DNA of 44,452 nt from Paraburkholderia nodosa DSM 21604 (lineage in GTDB: Bacteria > Pseudomonadota > Gammaproteobacteria > Burkholderiales > Burkholderiaceae): the NCBI RefSeq assembly GCF_000519185.1, contig NZ_JAFA01000006.1:1-44452 (forward strand), given 5' to 3'. The position numbers were made by a program, and so were the translations under genes. Shown one piece after another: positions 9,385 through 17,814 of the stretch. Within the stretch, counting starts at the first letter, position 1; the number at the start of each line of letters is the position of its first letter. The notes under the pieces are model-generated. The model saw only the letters and a list, made by a program, of their open reading frames with translations. It was not told the DNA's origin and did not search any database.

Positions 9385-10584
9385 TCATGCAATCGCAGCG
9401 TCCAGCACCGACGACAGCGCGGATAATGCGGGTCCCAGGCGCTCGCGCGGCAGATAGCCAAAGCCCAGCCTGAATGCGCGGCTCGTTTCCCCAAACCATG
9501 TTCCGGACGCCAGCTGCAAGTCATGACCCGGTAGCAGATCCCAGAAGCGCGAGACGGCTGCCTCGTCGAATGCGTCCAGGCGCAGGCGCGCGCAGCACAG
9601 CGCACCGGCGTCGGGTCGGACCCACTCGACGCGTTTGCGCTCGCTCTCGCACCAGAGCGCGAGTTCCTGGAGCGCGCCGGCGAGCAACCGGCGTCGCGAG
9701 GCGAGCACTCCCTCCCTGTGACGCAGAAGCACGGTGGCGAGCGTCTCGTCGAGCACCGAACCCGAGATCACGGTGTTCATTTTGGCGATGGCCAGACGCG
9801 CCCGAAGATCAGCGTCCGCCACTGTGAGCCAGCCTGTACGCAATCCCGGCGCACCAAGTGCTTTGGATACCGAAGCGCCCGTGACAATCCGCGCGTCAAG
9901 TGCCGCGAAGCTGTCGACCACTGCATCGTCGCCATAGGCGGCTTCCCGATAGGTCTCGTCGATGAAAAGTATCGCTTCTGGAGAGCGCCTTTCCATCAAG
10001 ACAAGGAGCTTCTCAATGTCGGCACGAGACACCTGAACGCCCGAGGGATTTTGCGGCGATGCGAGGCTAACCAGCTTGGTCTTCGACGACAGGCTTGCGT
10101 CGAACTGGTCCAGGTCAAGCCGATAGCCATTCTCGAACGAGAGCTTGACCTCGCGGACGTTGACACCGGCTCCGAGAAGGCAGTCACGGCTCGGCGGAAA
10201 GCAGGGTGTCGCGAGGACGGCCTCGTCGCCGGACCGGCAGATTTCGAAAGCGAGAAGAAAGAGCCCGAGCGCGGTGCCCTGTGTTGTGATGATCTGCCCG
10301 GCTGGCACACCGCAGCCCTCTGCGATAGCTTCGCGCAGCGCTAACGACCCAGCAGAGGTTCCATAACCGAGTTTCAAATCGCGAATTCGGTCGAGACCCG
10401 CCATGTCCAGCAGTTCGCCGACCGTCAAGTCTTGCGAAGTGCTCTCCGCCAGGTTGAACGGGCGATTCACGTCGAGCAGTGAAATGATCTCGTTACGAGG
10501 AAATCTCCCATGCCACTCCAGGGAATTCGGTTTGTTGAGACGAGGCCGCTGTCCTTCATCGAAATGCTGCTGAAAACCGTTCAT
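9385..10584 (-). CDS. Class I/II PLP-dependent aminotransferase
   Basis: A 399-residue fold-type I aminotransferase. Seen: N179 (SPQNPSG), D209 and Y212 (FIDETYREAAY), PLP lysine K241 (GASVSKALGAPGLRTGW) and a late arginine (AFRLGFG) that may bind the substrate carboxylate. AGGAAGG lies seven bases before the ATG at 10584; upstream in-frame codons belong to the intergenic region. It is the first gene of a five-gene operon and is divergent from a MocR-type regulator whose own C-terminal half is an aminotransferase fold, the classic arrangement for regulation by an amino donor-PLP adduct. Substrate unknown. Confidence 0.88.
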   Translation of the reverse strand: MNGFQQHFDEGQRPRLNKPNSLEWHGRFPRNEIISLLDVNRPFNLAESTSQDLTVGELLDMAGLDRIRDLKLGYGTSAGSLALREAIAEGCGVPAGQIITTQGTALGLFLLAFEICRSGDEAVLATPCFPPSRDCLLGAGVNVREVKLSFENGYRLDLDQFDASLSSKTKLVSLASPQNPSGVQVSRADIEKLLVLMERRSPEAILFIDETYREAAYGDDAVVDSFAALDARIVTGASVSKALGAPGLRTGWLTVADADLRARLAIAKMNTVISGSVLDETLATVLLRHREGVLASRRRLLAGALQELALWCESERKRVEWVRPDAGALCCARLRLDAFDEAAVSRFWDLLPGHDLQLASGTWFGETSRAFRLGFGYLPRERLGPALSALSSVLDAAIA

Positions 10585-10742
10585 GCTTTTGCCTTCCTGT
10601 TGCGGTGGATTCTTCGCCGGACGTTCCCGCACAGCCCTGATGGAAATCACAGCCGTGCGCAGGGCCTTGCTGCGGTACAGCATCCTGGCGCCTTCGGACG
10701 CGATCGCAACGCCTGCATCGTAGCGTTCTCCGGGAAACCATA

Positions 10743-10778
10743 ACAGTCACAATTTTCCGCAGAATGGACCGACACAGT
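10743..10778. promoter_or_regulatory. Possible MocR direct-repeat site
   Basis: Two ACAGT pentamers (10743-10747 and 10774-10778) lie 31 bases apart in the divergent intergenic region, just upstream of the regulator's -35 box. MocR proteins such as GabR bind direct repeats about three helical turns apart, which this spacing resembles. The repeat is short, so this is only a candidate. Confidence 0.2.
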
Positions 10779-10783
10779 TTCTC

Positions 10784-10812
10784 TTGGCGCGCTGGGGCGC
10801 AGACTCGATAAT
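10784..10812 (+). promoter_or_regulatory. Sigma-70 promoter of the MocR gene
   Basis: TTGGCG (10784-10789), 17-bp spacer, GATAAT (10807-10812). Transcription should begin near 10819, only about 10 bases before the ATG at 10829. An alternative TTG start at 10784 would lie inside the -35 box and is therefore unlikely. Confidence 0.6.
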
Positions 10813-10828
10813 CAGCGAATATTCCGTT

Positions 10829-12274
10829 ATGAGCGCTTCCATGGACACGCCCTCGCCGTACCGTTACGAGCAATTAGCCGAACTCATCGTCGGCATGATC
10901 GACAAGGGAGCGCTCGCACCGGGCATGCGGCTCCCATCCGTGCGCGCAGTCAGCGAGCAGCACCGCATCAGCATCTCCACCGCGTTACAGGCGTACCGCA
11001 TGCTCGAGGATCGCGGCGTCCTCGTCGCGCGTCCGCAGTCGGGCTTTTACGTCGCAACTACGCGCCGCGGCGCACTCGCGTTGCCGTCGGCATCGCGGCC
11101 ACGCGCGCGGGCGTCGAGCGTGTCGATCAGCTCAGCCGTCGCGGCGCTGCTCGAGCATGCGTCGAATTCGGCCCTCGTGCCCCTGGGCTGCGCGGTACCC
11201 GATGCGGCGCTGCTGCAATCGAAGCGGCTTGACCTTGCGCTCGCGCGCGCCGCACGGCAACACGGCACGCGCTACAACACCTATTGCGCACCTCATGGCG
11301 AACCGCGCCTGCGCCGCGAAATCGCAAAGCGTGCGATGCGCGTCGGGCACGCGCTGTCGCCCGACGACGTGCTCGTGACATGTGGCTGCACCGAGGCGCT
11401 GACGCTCGCGCTGACGGCTGTCGCCAGGCGCGGGGATACGATTGCGATCGAATCGCCGACATATTTCGGGTTCCTTCACACCATTGAGATGCTCGGCCTG
11501 AAGGCTTTCGAACTGCCGACTCATCCGGCGCGCGGCATCGACGTCGGCGCAGTCGCACGCTTGCTCGATACGGAGCCGGTGGCAGCCTGCCTGCTGTCGT
11601 CGAGCTTCAACAATCCACTCGGCTCGGCGATGTCTGAAGCCGACAAACGGGCACTTCTAGCGGTGCTTGCACGGCATGCCGTGCCGCTCATCGAAGACGA
11701 CGTCTACGGCGACATTCACTTCGGCCGCGAGCGGCCGAAGCCCTTCATCGCGCTCGACGGCGGAGCCAATACGATCTACTGCAACTCGTTTTCGAAATCC
11801 CTTGCGCCCGGATACCGGGTCGGATGGGTTGCTGCGGGTGCCTATATGCAGCAAATGATGGAGCGCAAGCTCGCGTTCAGCCTCTGCAGCCCAGTCTTGC
11901 CTCAGGTGGCACTCGCAGACTTCCTGGAAACCGGGGCATACGATTCACACCTGCGCAGCATCCGCCGCATCTTCGAAGCAAACCTCGCGCACATGACTCG
12001 CACGATCGAGGCTAGCTTCCCCGCCGAGACGAAAGTCAGCCGGCCGGCGGGCGGCTTCGTACTGTGGCTCGAACTGCCGAGACGCTTCGATTCGCGCGCG
12101 CTCTTCGACGAGGCACTCGAGCAAGGCATTTGCTTTGCGCCCGGCGACGTCTTTTCCGCGAGCCGGCGCTTTCGCAATTGCCTGCGCTTGAGCGCCGGGC
12201 ATGTGTGGAACGACGACATGGAACACGGCGTCCGCCGCCTGGGCCGGCTCGCACGAACGCTGCTCGCGCGCTAA
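10829..12274 (+). CDS. MocR-family (GntR/aminotransferase) transcriptional regulator
   Basis: A 481-residue regulator. An N-terminal GntR winged helix (about residues 8-75: YEQLAELIVGMIDKGAL, LPSVRAVSEQHRISISTALQAYRML) is joined to a full aminotransferase-like domain. That domain keeps the PLP lysine in NSFSKSLAPGYRVGW and the preceding LIEDDVYGD segment, so it probably binds PLP as effector sensor. MocR proteins (GabR, PdxR, TauR) control nearby amine or amino-acid genes; here it is divergent from the aminotransferase operon at 10584, the likely target. The ATG at 10829 lacks a clear ribosome-binding site and sits about 10 bases from the predicted transcript start; the ATG at 10841 is an alternative. 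Confidence 0.88.
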   Translation: MSASMDTPSPYRYEQLAELIVGMIDKGALAPGMRLPSVRAVSEQHRISISTALQAYRMLEDRGVLVARPQSGFYVATTRRGALALPSASRPRARASSVSISSAVAALLEHASNSALVPLGCAVPDAALLQSKRLDLALARAARQHGTRYNTYCAPHGEPRLRREIAKRAMRVGHALSPDDVLVTCGCTEALTLALTAVARRGDTIAIESPTYFGFLHTIEMLGLKAFELPTHPARGIDVGAVARLLDTEPVAACLLSSSFNNPLGSAMSEADKRALLAVLARHAVPLIEDDVYGDIHFGRERPKPFIALDGGANTIYCNSFSKSLAPGYRVGWVAAGAYMQQMMERKLAFSLCSPVLPQVALADFLETGAYDSHLRSIRRIFEANLAHMTRTIEASFPAETKVSRPAGGFVLWLELPRRFDSRALFDEALEQGICFAPGDVFSASRRFRNCLRLSAGHVWNDDMEHGVRRLGRLARTLLAR

Positions 12275-12297
12275 GCGGTATTGATGAATGGATATCG

Positions 12298-12336
12298 CGC
12301 TTATCCAGCGGGTGATTTTCTTTGGCTGAATAAGCG
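12298..12336 (+). terminator. Long stem-loop after the MocR gene, possible terminator
   Basis: CGCTTATCCAG (12298-12308) pairs with CTGAATAAGCG (12326-12336), 11 bp with one mismatch, around a 17-base loop. It begins 24 bases after the MocR stop. There is no T tract after the stem, so it is not a canonical intrinsic terminator; an operator is possible. AGCGGGTG is also directly repeated at 12307 and 12333. Confidence 0.35.
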
Positions 12337-12341
12337 GGTGT

Positions 12342-12356
12342 CCGGCTGAGCGCCGG
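12342..12356. repeat. 15-nt inverted repeat, copy 1 (before asparaginase)
   Basis: CCGGC-TGAGC-GCCGG can form a 5-bp hairpin. A copy differing at one base lies just after the asparaginase gene at 13618-13632, so the gene is bracketed by the pair. Confidence 0.5.
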
Positions 12357-12439
12357 CAATGCGCACATCTTCATCTTCCGTACACCGCATTATCAGTTTC
12401 TCTAATGATGCCCCGCGCCTAATTTGATTTCCTGATTGT

Positions 12440-12459
12440 GTCACTACACTCGTCTTCAG
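12440..12459 (+). promoter_or_regulatory. Promoter-like motif shared with the MFS gene, copy 1
   Basis: GTCACTACACT followed by CGTCTTCAG. Nearly the same string occurs before the MFS gene at 13830-13848. TACACT at 12445-12450 is an acceptable -10 box. A weak TTGATT lies upstream at 12424-12429, with a short 15-bp spacing. It probably marks the asparaginase promoter. Confidence 0.35.
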
Positions 12460-12518
12460 CGATACGCCAACTTGGATGGCTATCCAGAGTTCTATTTTTC
12501 CCAGACTGGAGACGTACT

Positions 12519-13607
12519 GTGAGAGACAACCACGCTCATATGAATAACTACTTAGGCCGGCTTTTCGCCGGTCTTGCGCTCTGCCTGTTCTCAGTGGCGC
12601 CGGCCATGGCACAATCCACATCCCCCGATAAACTGCCCCACGTAGCGGTGCTGGCAACCGGCGGCACGATCGCAGGTACCGCGGGCAGTGAGACGCAGAC
12701 AACGGGCTACAAACCAGGTGTACTCACGGCTGACGCGCTTCTCAAATCGGTCCCGTCACTGGGCAAGATTGCACAGGTGTCCGGTGAACAGATTTCGAAT
12801 GTCGGAAGCGAGAACATCACCAACGATATCCTCCTGAAACTGGCGAAGCGCGTGAATCAGCTTCTTGCTCAACCGGACATCGCGGGTGTCGTGGTGACCC
12901 ACGGCACGGATACCCTCGAGGAAACGGCCTATTTTCTTGATCTTGTCGTCAAGAGTGACAAGCCCGTGGTGGTCACGGGATCGATGCGGCCGTCGACTGC
13001 GATCAGTGCCGATGGTCCGAGCAACCTCCTGCAGGCAGTCACGGTTGCCGCCTCACCGGAGGCCCGCGGCCACGGCGTCATGATCGTGCTGAATGACCGG
13101 ATCGGCTCGGCTCGCTACACCACGAAGACCAATGGCACGACGCTGGATACGTTCAAGGGAAACGACGCTGGCTACCTGGGCACGCTGGTTGATGAGGTTC
13201 CTCACTTCGAGACGTCCGTGTTGAAGCGCAACACCACTGCAACGCCGTTTGACGTCTCGAAGCTCGATTCTCTGCCGGAAGTCGATATTGTCTACGGCTA
13301 TCAGAATGACGGCGGCTACATGTACGACGCCGCAGTCGCGCACGGAGCAAAGGGCATTGTCGTCGCAGGCGTTGGAGCAGGCAGCGAATCACTCCTCACA
13401 CTTCCGTCAATCAGGAAGGCGATCGCCCAAGGGGTGATTGTGGTCCGCTCTTCCCGGACAGGGGGCGGATTCATACCGGAAGATCCGGCCTATGTGGGTC
13501 TACTCGGTGACGATCTGAACCCCCAAAAGGCCCGCATTCTCCTGATGCTCGCGCTCACGGCGACCAAAGAGCCCTCGAGCATCCAGGCAATGCTTCACGA
13601 GTTTTGA
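12519..13607 (+). CDS. ansB: Periplasmic type II L-asparaginase
   Basis: A 362-residue asparaginase/glutaminase. The GTG at 12519 has GGAG at 12508-12511; an ATG at 12540 is the alternative. A signal peptide (hydrophobic YLGRLFAGLALCLFSV) ends PAMA, cleaved after residue 31, so the enzyme is exported. Catalytic residues are visible: nucleophile T50 (LATGGTIAG), loop Y64 (TTGYKPG), S97 (SNVGSEN), T130-D131 (THGTDTLEET) and the lysine of TKTNGTTLDTF. It hydrolyses asparagine, and possibly glutamine, to aspartate and ammonia in the periplasm. It is first in a collinear set with an MFS transporter, LysR regulator and aspartase, which together would take asparagine to fumarate. Confidence 0.92.
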   Translation: MRDNHAHMNNYLGRLFAGLALCLFSVAPAMAQSTSPDKLPHVAVLATGGTIAGTAGSETQTTGYKPGVLTADALLKSVPSLGKIAQVSGEQISNVGSENITNDILLKLAKRVNQLLAQPDIAGVVVTHGTDTLEETAYFLDLVVKSDKPVVVTGSMRPSTAISADGPSNLLQAVTVAASPEARGHGVMIVLNDRIGSARYTTKTNGTTLDTFKGNDAGYLGTLVDEVPHFETSVLKRNTTATPFDVSKLDSLPEVDIVYGYQNDGGYMYDAAVAHGAKGIVVAGVGAGSESLLTLPSIRKAIAQGVIVVRSSRTGGGFIPEDPAYVGLLGDDLNPQKARILLMLALTATKEPSSIQAMLHEF

Positions 13608-13617
13608 ATCGCTTTCG

Positions 13618-13632
13618 CCGGCTGAGGGCCGG
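13618..13632. repeat. 15-nt inverted repeat, copy 2 (after asparaginase)
   Basis: CCGGC-TGAGG-GCCGG, 14 of 15 bases identical to the copy at 12342-12356. It begins 11 bases after the asparaginase stop. No T tract follows. Confidence 0.5.
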
Positions 13633-13656
13633 TGAAGATGATTCGTTCAGGCGCGA

Positions 13657-13675
13657 CGGTGCTGTTAAAGCACCG
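13657..13675. other. Perfect stem-loop in the asparaginase-MFS gap
   Basis: CGGTGCT (13657-13663) pairs perfectly with AGCACCG (13669-13675) around a 5-base loop, GTTAA. Without a T run it is not a canonical terminator; it may be an RNA processing or stability element. Confidence 0.4.
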
Positions 13676-13714
13676 CCGCGCCGCGTGCCGTTCCAGGAGA
13701 CCCCGGAGCCGGCC

Positions 13715-13734
13715 CCGGTTCGAGCCTCAACCGG
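13715..13734. other. Stem-loop in the asparaginase-MFS gap
   Basis: CCGGTT (13715-13720) and AACCGG (13729-13734) enclose an 8-base loop. It is the third hairpin within 120 bases of the 289-base gap, which otherwise holds no credible gene. Confidence 0.35.
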
Positions 13735-13829
13735 TTGGCGTACGTTGGGGTGCTCCACTTCAAGTCCCGCGTGACATAGTATTAGAGTTATTGATACTGA
13801 CACCGGACATGCTGTTTTCTTGAATCCGA

Positions 13830-13848
13830 GTCCCTACACTGGTTTCAG
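13830..13848 (+). promoter_or_regulatory. Promoter-like motif shared with asparaginase, copy 2
   Basis: GTCCCTACACT followed by GGTTTCAG aligns with the motif at 12440-12459 with two substitutions and one gap. TACACT at 13835-13840 could be a -10 box. It implies that the transporter has its own promoter, perhaps controlled like that of asparaginase. Confidence 0.35.
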
Positions 13849-13896
13849 AAGGCGCAGGCAGGCGCCTCGCTGATAACCAGAGTCCAGGAGACGAAA

Positions 13897-15276
13897 GTGA
13901 GCAAGCAGATATTGATGGAGGACGTCCCGCTGCGCGGTTTCCACTTGCGCGTGGCGTTCAGCGGTACAGGCGGACAGTTCAGCGACGGTTTCGTGCTGGG
14001 CATCATCGGCATCGCGGTGAGCATGGCTGCAGGGGCTCTTCACCTGAACGCCCTCTGGATGGGAGCACTCGGTGCGGCGTCCCTTGCCGGCCTGTTTTTT
14101 GGCAGCATGTTTGCCGGGCCCTTGGCGGACAGATATGGCCGGCGCACCATTTTCGCCTTCGACATGCTGCTCTTTGCGGCGATTTCCGCAGCGCAATTTT
14201 TTGTGACGTCGCCGACCCAGTTGCTGGTGTTGCGCGTGCTGCTTGGTCTCATTCTCGGCGCCGACTATGTCGTGAGCAAATCGCTCGTCACGGAGTTCTC
14301 ACCACGCCGCTATCGTGGCCGTCTCCTGAGTGTGCTCGCGGCAGCCTGGGCGGCGGGTTACGTCTGCGCGTACCTGGCTGGCTTTGCCCTTCGCGATATC
14401 GGCCCCGACGCATGGCGGATCATGCTGGCCGCCAGTGGACTGCCGGCACTGCTGATCCTGCCGTTCCGTCTCGGCGTACCCGAGTCGCCCATGTGGCTGA
14501 TGAAACGCGGCCGGAAGGACGAGGCACTGGAAATCATCCGCGCAAAGTTCGGTCCGGAAACCATCCTGCCTGCACCGGCAGCCGCGCCCCAGCGACGTCG
14601 TGGTGCCTGGTCAGAACTGTTCTCGGCCCGCTGGAGAAGAAACACGCTGGTCGGCTGCGTGTTCTACACGTGCCAGGTCATTCCATACTTTGCGCTCGGT
14701 ACCTTCTCTCCGAAGGTACTGCAAGCCTTGCAGGTCAAGGACGGCTTTGTCGGTGGACTTGTCTATAACGGACTGCTGTTCGCCGGATCAATATTTGGAC
14801 TGCTGATCGTTGACAGGCTCTCGCGTCGCGCGTTCCTCATTGGCAGCTTCTATCTCGCAGCGATCGGACTGGCGGTGCTCGCGTACGCCGGGTTCGGTCC
14901 GCTCGGCACGATACTCGCGTTCGGCATTTTCGCCTGCATTCTCTCGGCGGCGGCGAACCTCGAGTTCGTCTATCCGCCCGAGCTTTTCCCGACCCACCTG
15001 CGCGCGTCAGGCGTCGGGCTGGCCGTTGCCTCCAGCCGGTTCGGTTCCGCGATCAGCACGTTTCTCCTGCCCGTGGCCGTGCAACAGGTTGGCATTCACG
15101 CTGCGCTCGGCGTGTGCGTGGCCGTATTGGTGTTCGGTGGCGTGTTCTGTCATTTGTTCGCACCGGAAACGGGCAAGGAAAGTCTTTCGGATATGGGTTC
15201 TGGCCAGGGCGGCCACGAGCCGGCGGTGGACGGTGCCCAGAACGTGAGCCTGCACACAGTGGGACATCGCCACTGA
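13897..15276 (+). CDS. MFS transporter, metabolite:H+ symporter type
   Basis: A 459-residue major facilitator with about 12 membrane segments. Family signatures are present: GPLADRYGRRTIF between helices 2 and 3, GADYVVSKSLVTEFSPRRYRGR after helix 4, and PESPMWLMKRGRKDEAL before the central loop. The arrangement resembles sugar/organic-acid MFS proteins. The GTG start is supported by CCAGGAG ending six bases upstream. In this setting it may import aspartate, asparagine or a related C4 acid released by the periplasmic asparaginase, but the substrate is inferred from position only. The C-terminal tail after the last helix is hydrophilic. Confidence 0.87.
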   Translation: MSKQILMEDVPLRGFHLRVAFSGTGGQFSDGFVLGIIGIAVSMAAGALHLNALWMGALGAASLAGLFFGSMFAGPLADRYGRRTIFAFDMLLFAAISAAQFFVTSPTQLLVLRVLLGLILGADYVVSKSLVTEFSPRRYRGRLLSVLAAAWAAGYVCAYLAGFALRDIGPDAWRIMLAASGLPALLILPFRLGVPESPMWLMKRGRKDEALEIIRAKFGPETILPAPAAAPQRRRGAWSELFSARWRRNTLVGCVFYTCQVIPYFALGTFSPKVLQALQVKDGFVGGLVYNGLLFAGSIFGLLIVDRLSRRAFLIGSFYLAAIGLAVLAYAGFGPLGTILAFGIFACILSAAANLEFVYPPELFPTHLRASGVGLAVASSRFGSAISTFLLPVAVQQVGIHAALGVCVAVLVFGGVFCHLFAPETGKESLSDMGSGQGGHEPAVDGAQNVSLHTVGHRH

Positions 15277-15352
15277 AACCCTGGCGTCCGGCGCTCCCAC
15301 GTTGGCGCACTCATGGCAATGTCTGCTGACCGTAACTATGGGAGAGCCCATC

Positions 15353-16354
15353 GTGTCGCTCAACAAGCCAATTGATATGTATGCGGTGCAGGTCTTCGTC
15401 GCCGTGGCGGAGGAAGGCAGCATGTCCGGGGCGGCCGCACGCATGGGCATCTCCCAATCGGGTGTCTCGCAGATCGTCCGCCAGCTGGAAGACGAACTGG
15501 GGGTCGTGCTGGTCAATCGCACGACCCGTCCCCTCGCGTTGACGCCATACGGCATCGCATTGAGGAACCGCGGAGCGGTACTCAGCGAGGAGATCGCCAA
15601 TCTGAAGGCGCAGGTCGTCGAAGCGGGGCGGGGAATCAAACCCGATCTGCGCATCGGATTTGTTGACTCGTTCGCGGCCACCTGTGGCTCAGCTTTTACG
15701 AAGCGGCTGCTGGAGAAGGTATCGCAACTGTCTATCCGTACGGGATTGAGCCCGCAGCAAGGCGAGGCGCTGCTGCGGCGCGATCTGGACCTCATCGTCA
15801 CGAGCGACGCGCTGATCGACGCCAATGACGTAGTGCGGTTCCGGCTCCTGTCCGAGAAATACTTTGTCATCACGCCACGGGATTTCCGCAAGTCAGTTCG
15901 AACCGTGGAGGACATCCGGGCCCTGGCCGACGCATTGCCCATCGTGCGCTTTAACCGGAAATCACAGGTCGGCATGCAGATCGAGCGCTATCTGCGTCGA
16001 ATTGAGGTGCGCACGCCGACCAGGCTGGAGCTCGACAACGCTGATGCGCTGACTTCGATGGTGGCCGAAGGCATCGGCTGGGCCGTGACCTCGCCGATGT
16101 GTCTGCTACAGGGTGCAGCCTACGCGGACGGGGTGACTCGCCACGTCGTCGACAGGCTGGGCCTCGAACGGTCGCTGTATCTGGTGGCGAGGCGCGACGA
16201 ATACAGCGCCTTTTTCGAAGATGCATGCGATACGGCGTCCGAAGTGATCGAAACATCGTTTCTCCCGCGAGTGAAAAAGGCTCTCGGTCAGGAAATTGAA
16301 CAACTGATTGATGTTGGAAACAGGAACTCAAATGAACAGTCAAGCCAAAGCTGA
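15353..16354 (+). CDS. LysR-family transcriptional regulator
   Basis: A 333-residue LTTR. The N-terminal winged helix (about residues 8-67) contains FVAVAEEGSMSGAAARMGISQSGVSQIVRQLEDELG, followed by a two-lobed effector domain. The GTG at 15353 is chosen because GGGAGAG lies exactly six bases upstream; an ATG at 15338 lacks such a site. It is encoded in the same direction as its likely targets, which is less usual than the divergent LysR layout, and its end overlaps the aspartase start by 23 bases. It probably controls the asparagine/aspartate genes around it. The effector is unknown. Confidence 0.88.
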   Translation: MSLNKPIDMYAVQVFVAVAEEGSMSGAAARMGISQSGVSQIVRQLEDELGVVLVNRTTRPLALTPYGIALRNRGAVLSEEIANLKAQVVEAGRGIKPDLRIGFVDSFAATCGSAFTKRLLEKVSQLSIRTGLSPQQGEALLRRDLDLIVTSDALIDANDVVRFRLLSEKYFVITPRDFRKSVRTVEDIRALADALPIVRFNRKSQVGMQIERYLRRIEVRTPTRLELDNADALTSMVAEGIGWAVTSPMCLLQGAAYADGVTRHVVDRLGLERSLYLVARRDEYSAFFEDACDTASEVIETSFLPRVKKALGQEIEQLIDVGNRNSNEQSSQS

Positions 16355-17747
16355 AACGCGCATCGAACGCGATTACGTTGGTGCAGTCGATATTCCGGTC
16401 GAGAAGTTGTATGGCGTCAACTCGGTGAGGGGCGTCGACAATCTGACGGTTTCTCCTCTCAGCATTGCCCACTATCCGGCGTTTGCGGTGGCTTTCGCGC
16501 AGTGCAAATGGGCGGCCGCGCTCGCGAACCGGGACACCGATGTCATCACGCCGGAACAATGCGATGCAATCAGCCGTGCGTGCCAGGAAATCATCGAAGG
16601 CAAGTTTCGTGACTCACTGATCGTCGATTTGCTCGAGGGCTCGGGTGGCACGTCGACGAACATGAACTTCAACGAGGTGATCGCCAATCGGGCGCAACAG
16701 CTTTTGGGTCACGAGCCAGGCTCGTACGACGTGATCCATCCGAACGACCATGTCAACCGCTCGCAGTCCACGAACGACGTGTATCCAGCCGCGCTGAAGA
16801 TTGCGACGTACGCGATGCTCGGACCGCTCATTGCGGAAGTAGAGAAACTGGCTGAACAGTTCGATCGCAAGACGATCGAGTTTGCCGACGTCCTTCATCT
16901 CGGCCGTACGTGTCTCCAGGATGCGCAGCCGATGCGTCTCGGTCAGCTTTTCGGCGGATATGCGTCGCTTACGCGACGTCTCGCGGAAGAACTGATGGCG
17001 GTTCGCGACAAACTGCGTACGCTGCCGCTGGGTGGTACGGCAATCGGTACGGGCTTTGGTGCGCCGGCTGGGTATCGATCCGGTGTCTATCAACACCTCT
17101 CGGAAATCGTAGGCGTTGGCTACGTCGCGCCGGCAAACTCGTTCGACGCGATGCAGAATATGGACGTGTTCTCGCGCGTTTCGGGCGAGCTTCGCACCTG
17201 TGCGGCGGCGATTGCGAAAATTGCATCGGACCTGACGGTGCTCTCCTCCGGCCCTGTAGGCGGAATTGGGGAGCTACGCCTGCCGGAGGCGCAGGCCGGC
17301 TCGTCGATCATGCCGGGCAAGGTGAATCCTGTGCTGCCGATGGCCATGATCCAGTTGAGTTTTGCGGTTATCGGCAATGATGTCGCGGTGGCTCAGGCGG
17401 TCCAGTACGGCGAACTGGAAATCAATCACTTCGAGCCCGTCGTGGCCTCCCGTGTGTTCGACAGCATCATGCTGCTGACCAACGGCATCGAGCGGTTTGC
17501 GCAGAAGTGTGTCGCCGGCATCACCGCCGACGTTGGATGCAATGCGCGACACCTGATGGACTCGATGGCTGTGGCCACAGCGCTCGTGCCAAAGCTTGGA
17601 TATGCTCGTGTCAGCAAACTGGCGCGACAGTCGGTTGCGGAGGGTCGGCCACTGGTGCAGATTCTCGACGAATCCGGGCTGCTGTCGCGCGACGATACCC
17701 TGTCGCTGATCGATGCGGCCTCGTACCCGGTATTTGAGCCGAGGTGA
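16332..17747 (+). CDS. aspA: Aspartate ammonia-lyase (aspartase)
   Basis: A 471-residue member of the class II fumarase/aspartase superfamily. Seen: GSGGTSTNMNFNEVIANRA, HPNDHVNRSQSTNDVYPAA and the signature GSSIMPGKVNPV, whose flexible loop carries the catalytic serine. It converts aspartate to fumarate and ammonia. The ATG has AGGA six bases upstream and lies inside the end of the LysR gene; an upstream TTG/ATG pair at 16308-16311 is less well supported. Fumarase C and argininosuccinate lyase share this fold, but the asparaginase gene nearby and the N-terminus (ERDYVGAVDIPVEKLYGVNS) favour aspartase. Confidence 0.87.
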   Translation: MNSQAKAETRIERDYVGAVDIPVEKLYGVNSVRGVDNLTVSPLSIAHYPAFAVAFAQCKWAAALANRDTDVITPEQCDAISRACQEIIEGKFRDSLIVDLLEGSGGTSTNMNFNEVIANRAQQLLGHEPGSYDVIHPNDHVNRSQSTNDVYPAALKIATYAMLGPLIAEVEKLAEQFDRKTIEFADVLHLGRTCLQDAQPMRLGQLFGGYASLTRRLAEELMAVRDKLRTLPLGGTAIGTGFGAPAGYRSGVYQHLSEIVGVGYVAPANSFDAMQNMDVFSRVSGELRTCAAAIAKIASDLTVLSSGPVGGIGELRLPEAQAGSSIMPGKVNPVLPMAMIQLSFAVIGNDVAVAQAVQYGELEINHFEPVVASRVFDSIMLLTNGIERFAQKCVAGITADVGCNARHLMDSMAVATALVPKLGYARVSKLARQSVAEGRPLVQILDESGLLSRDDTLSLIDAASYPVFEPR

Positions 17748-17814
17748 TCGGCTGCTGGCTGGCCGCGCAAGGTGGCGGCCGGCATGTGCAACACTCTGGA
17801 TTGAACGGGAAATG

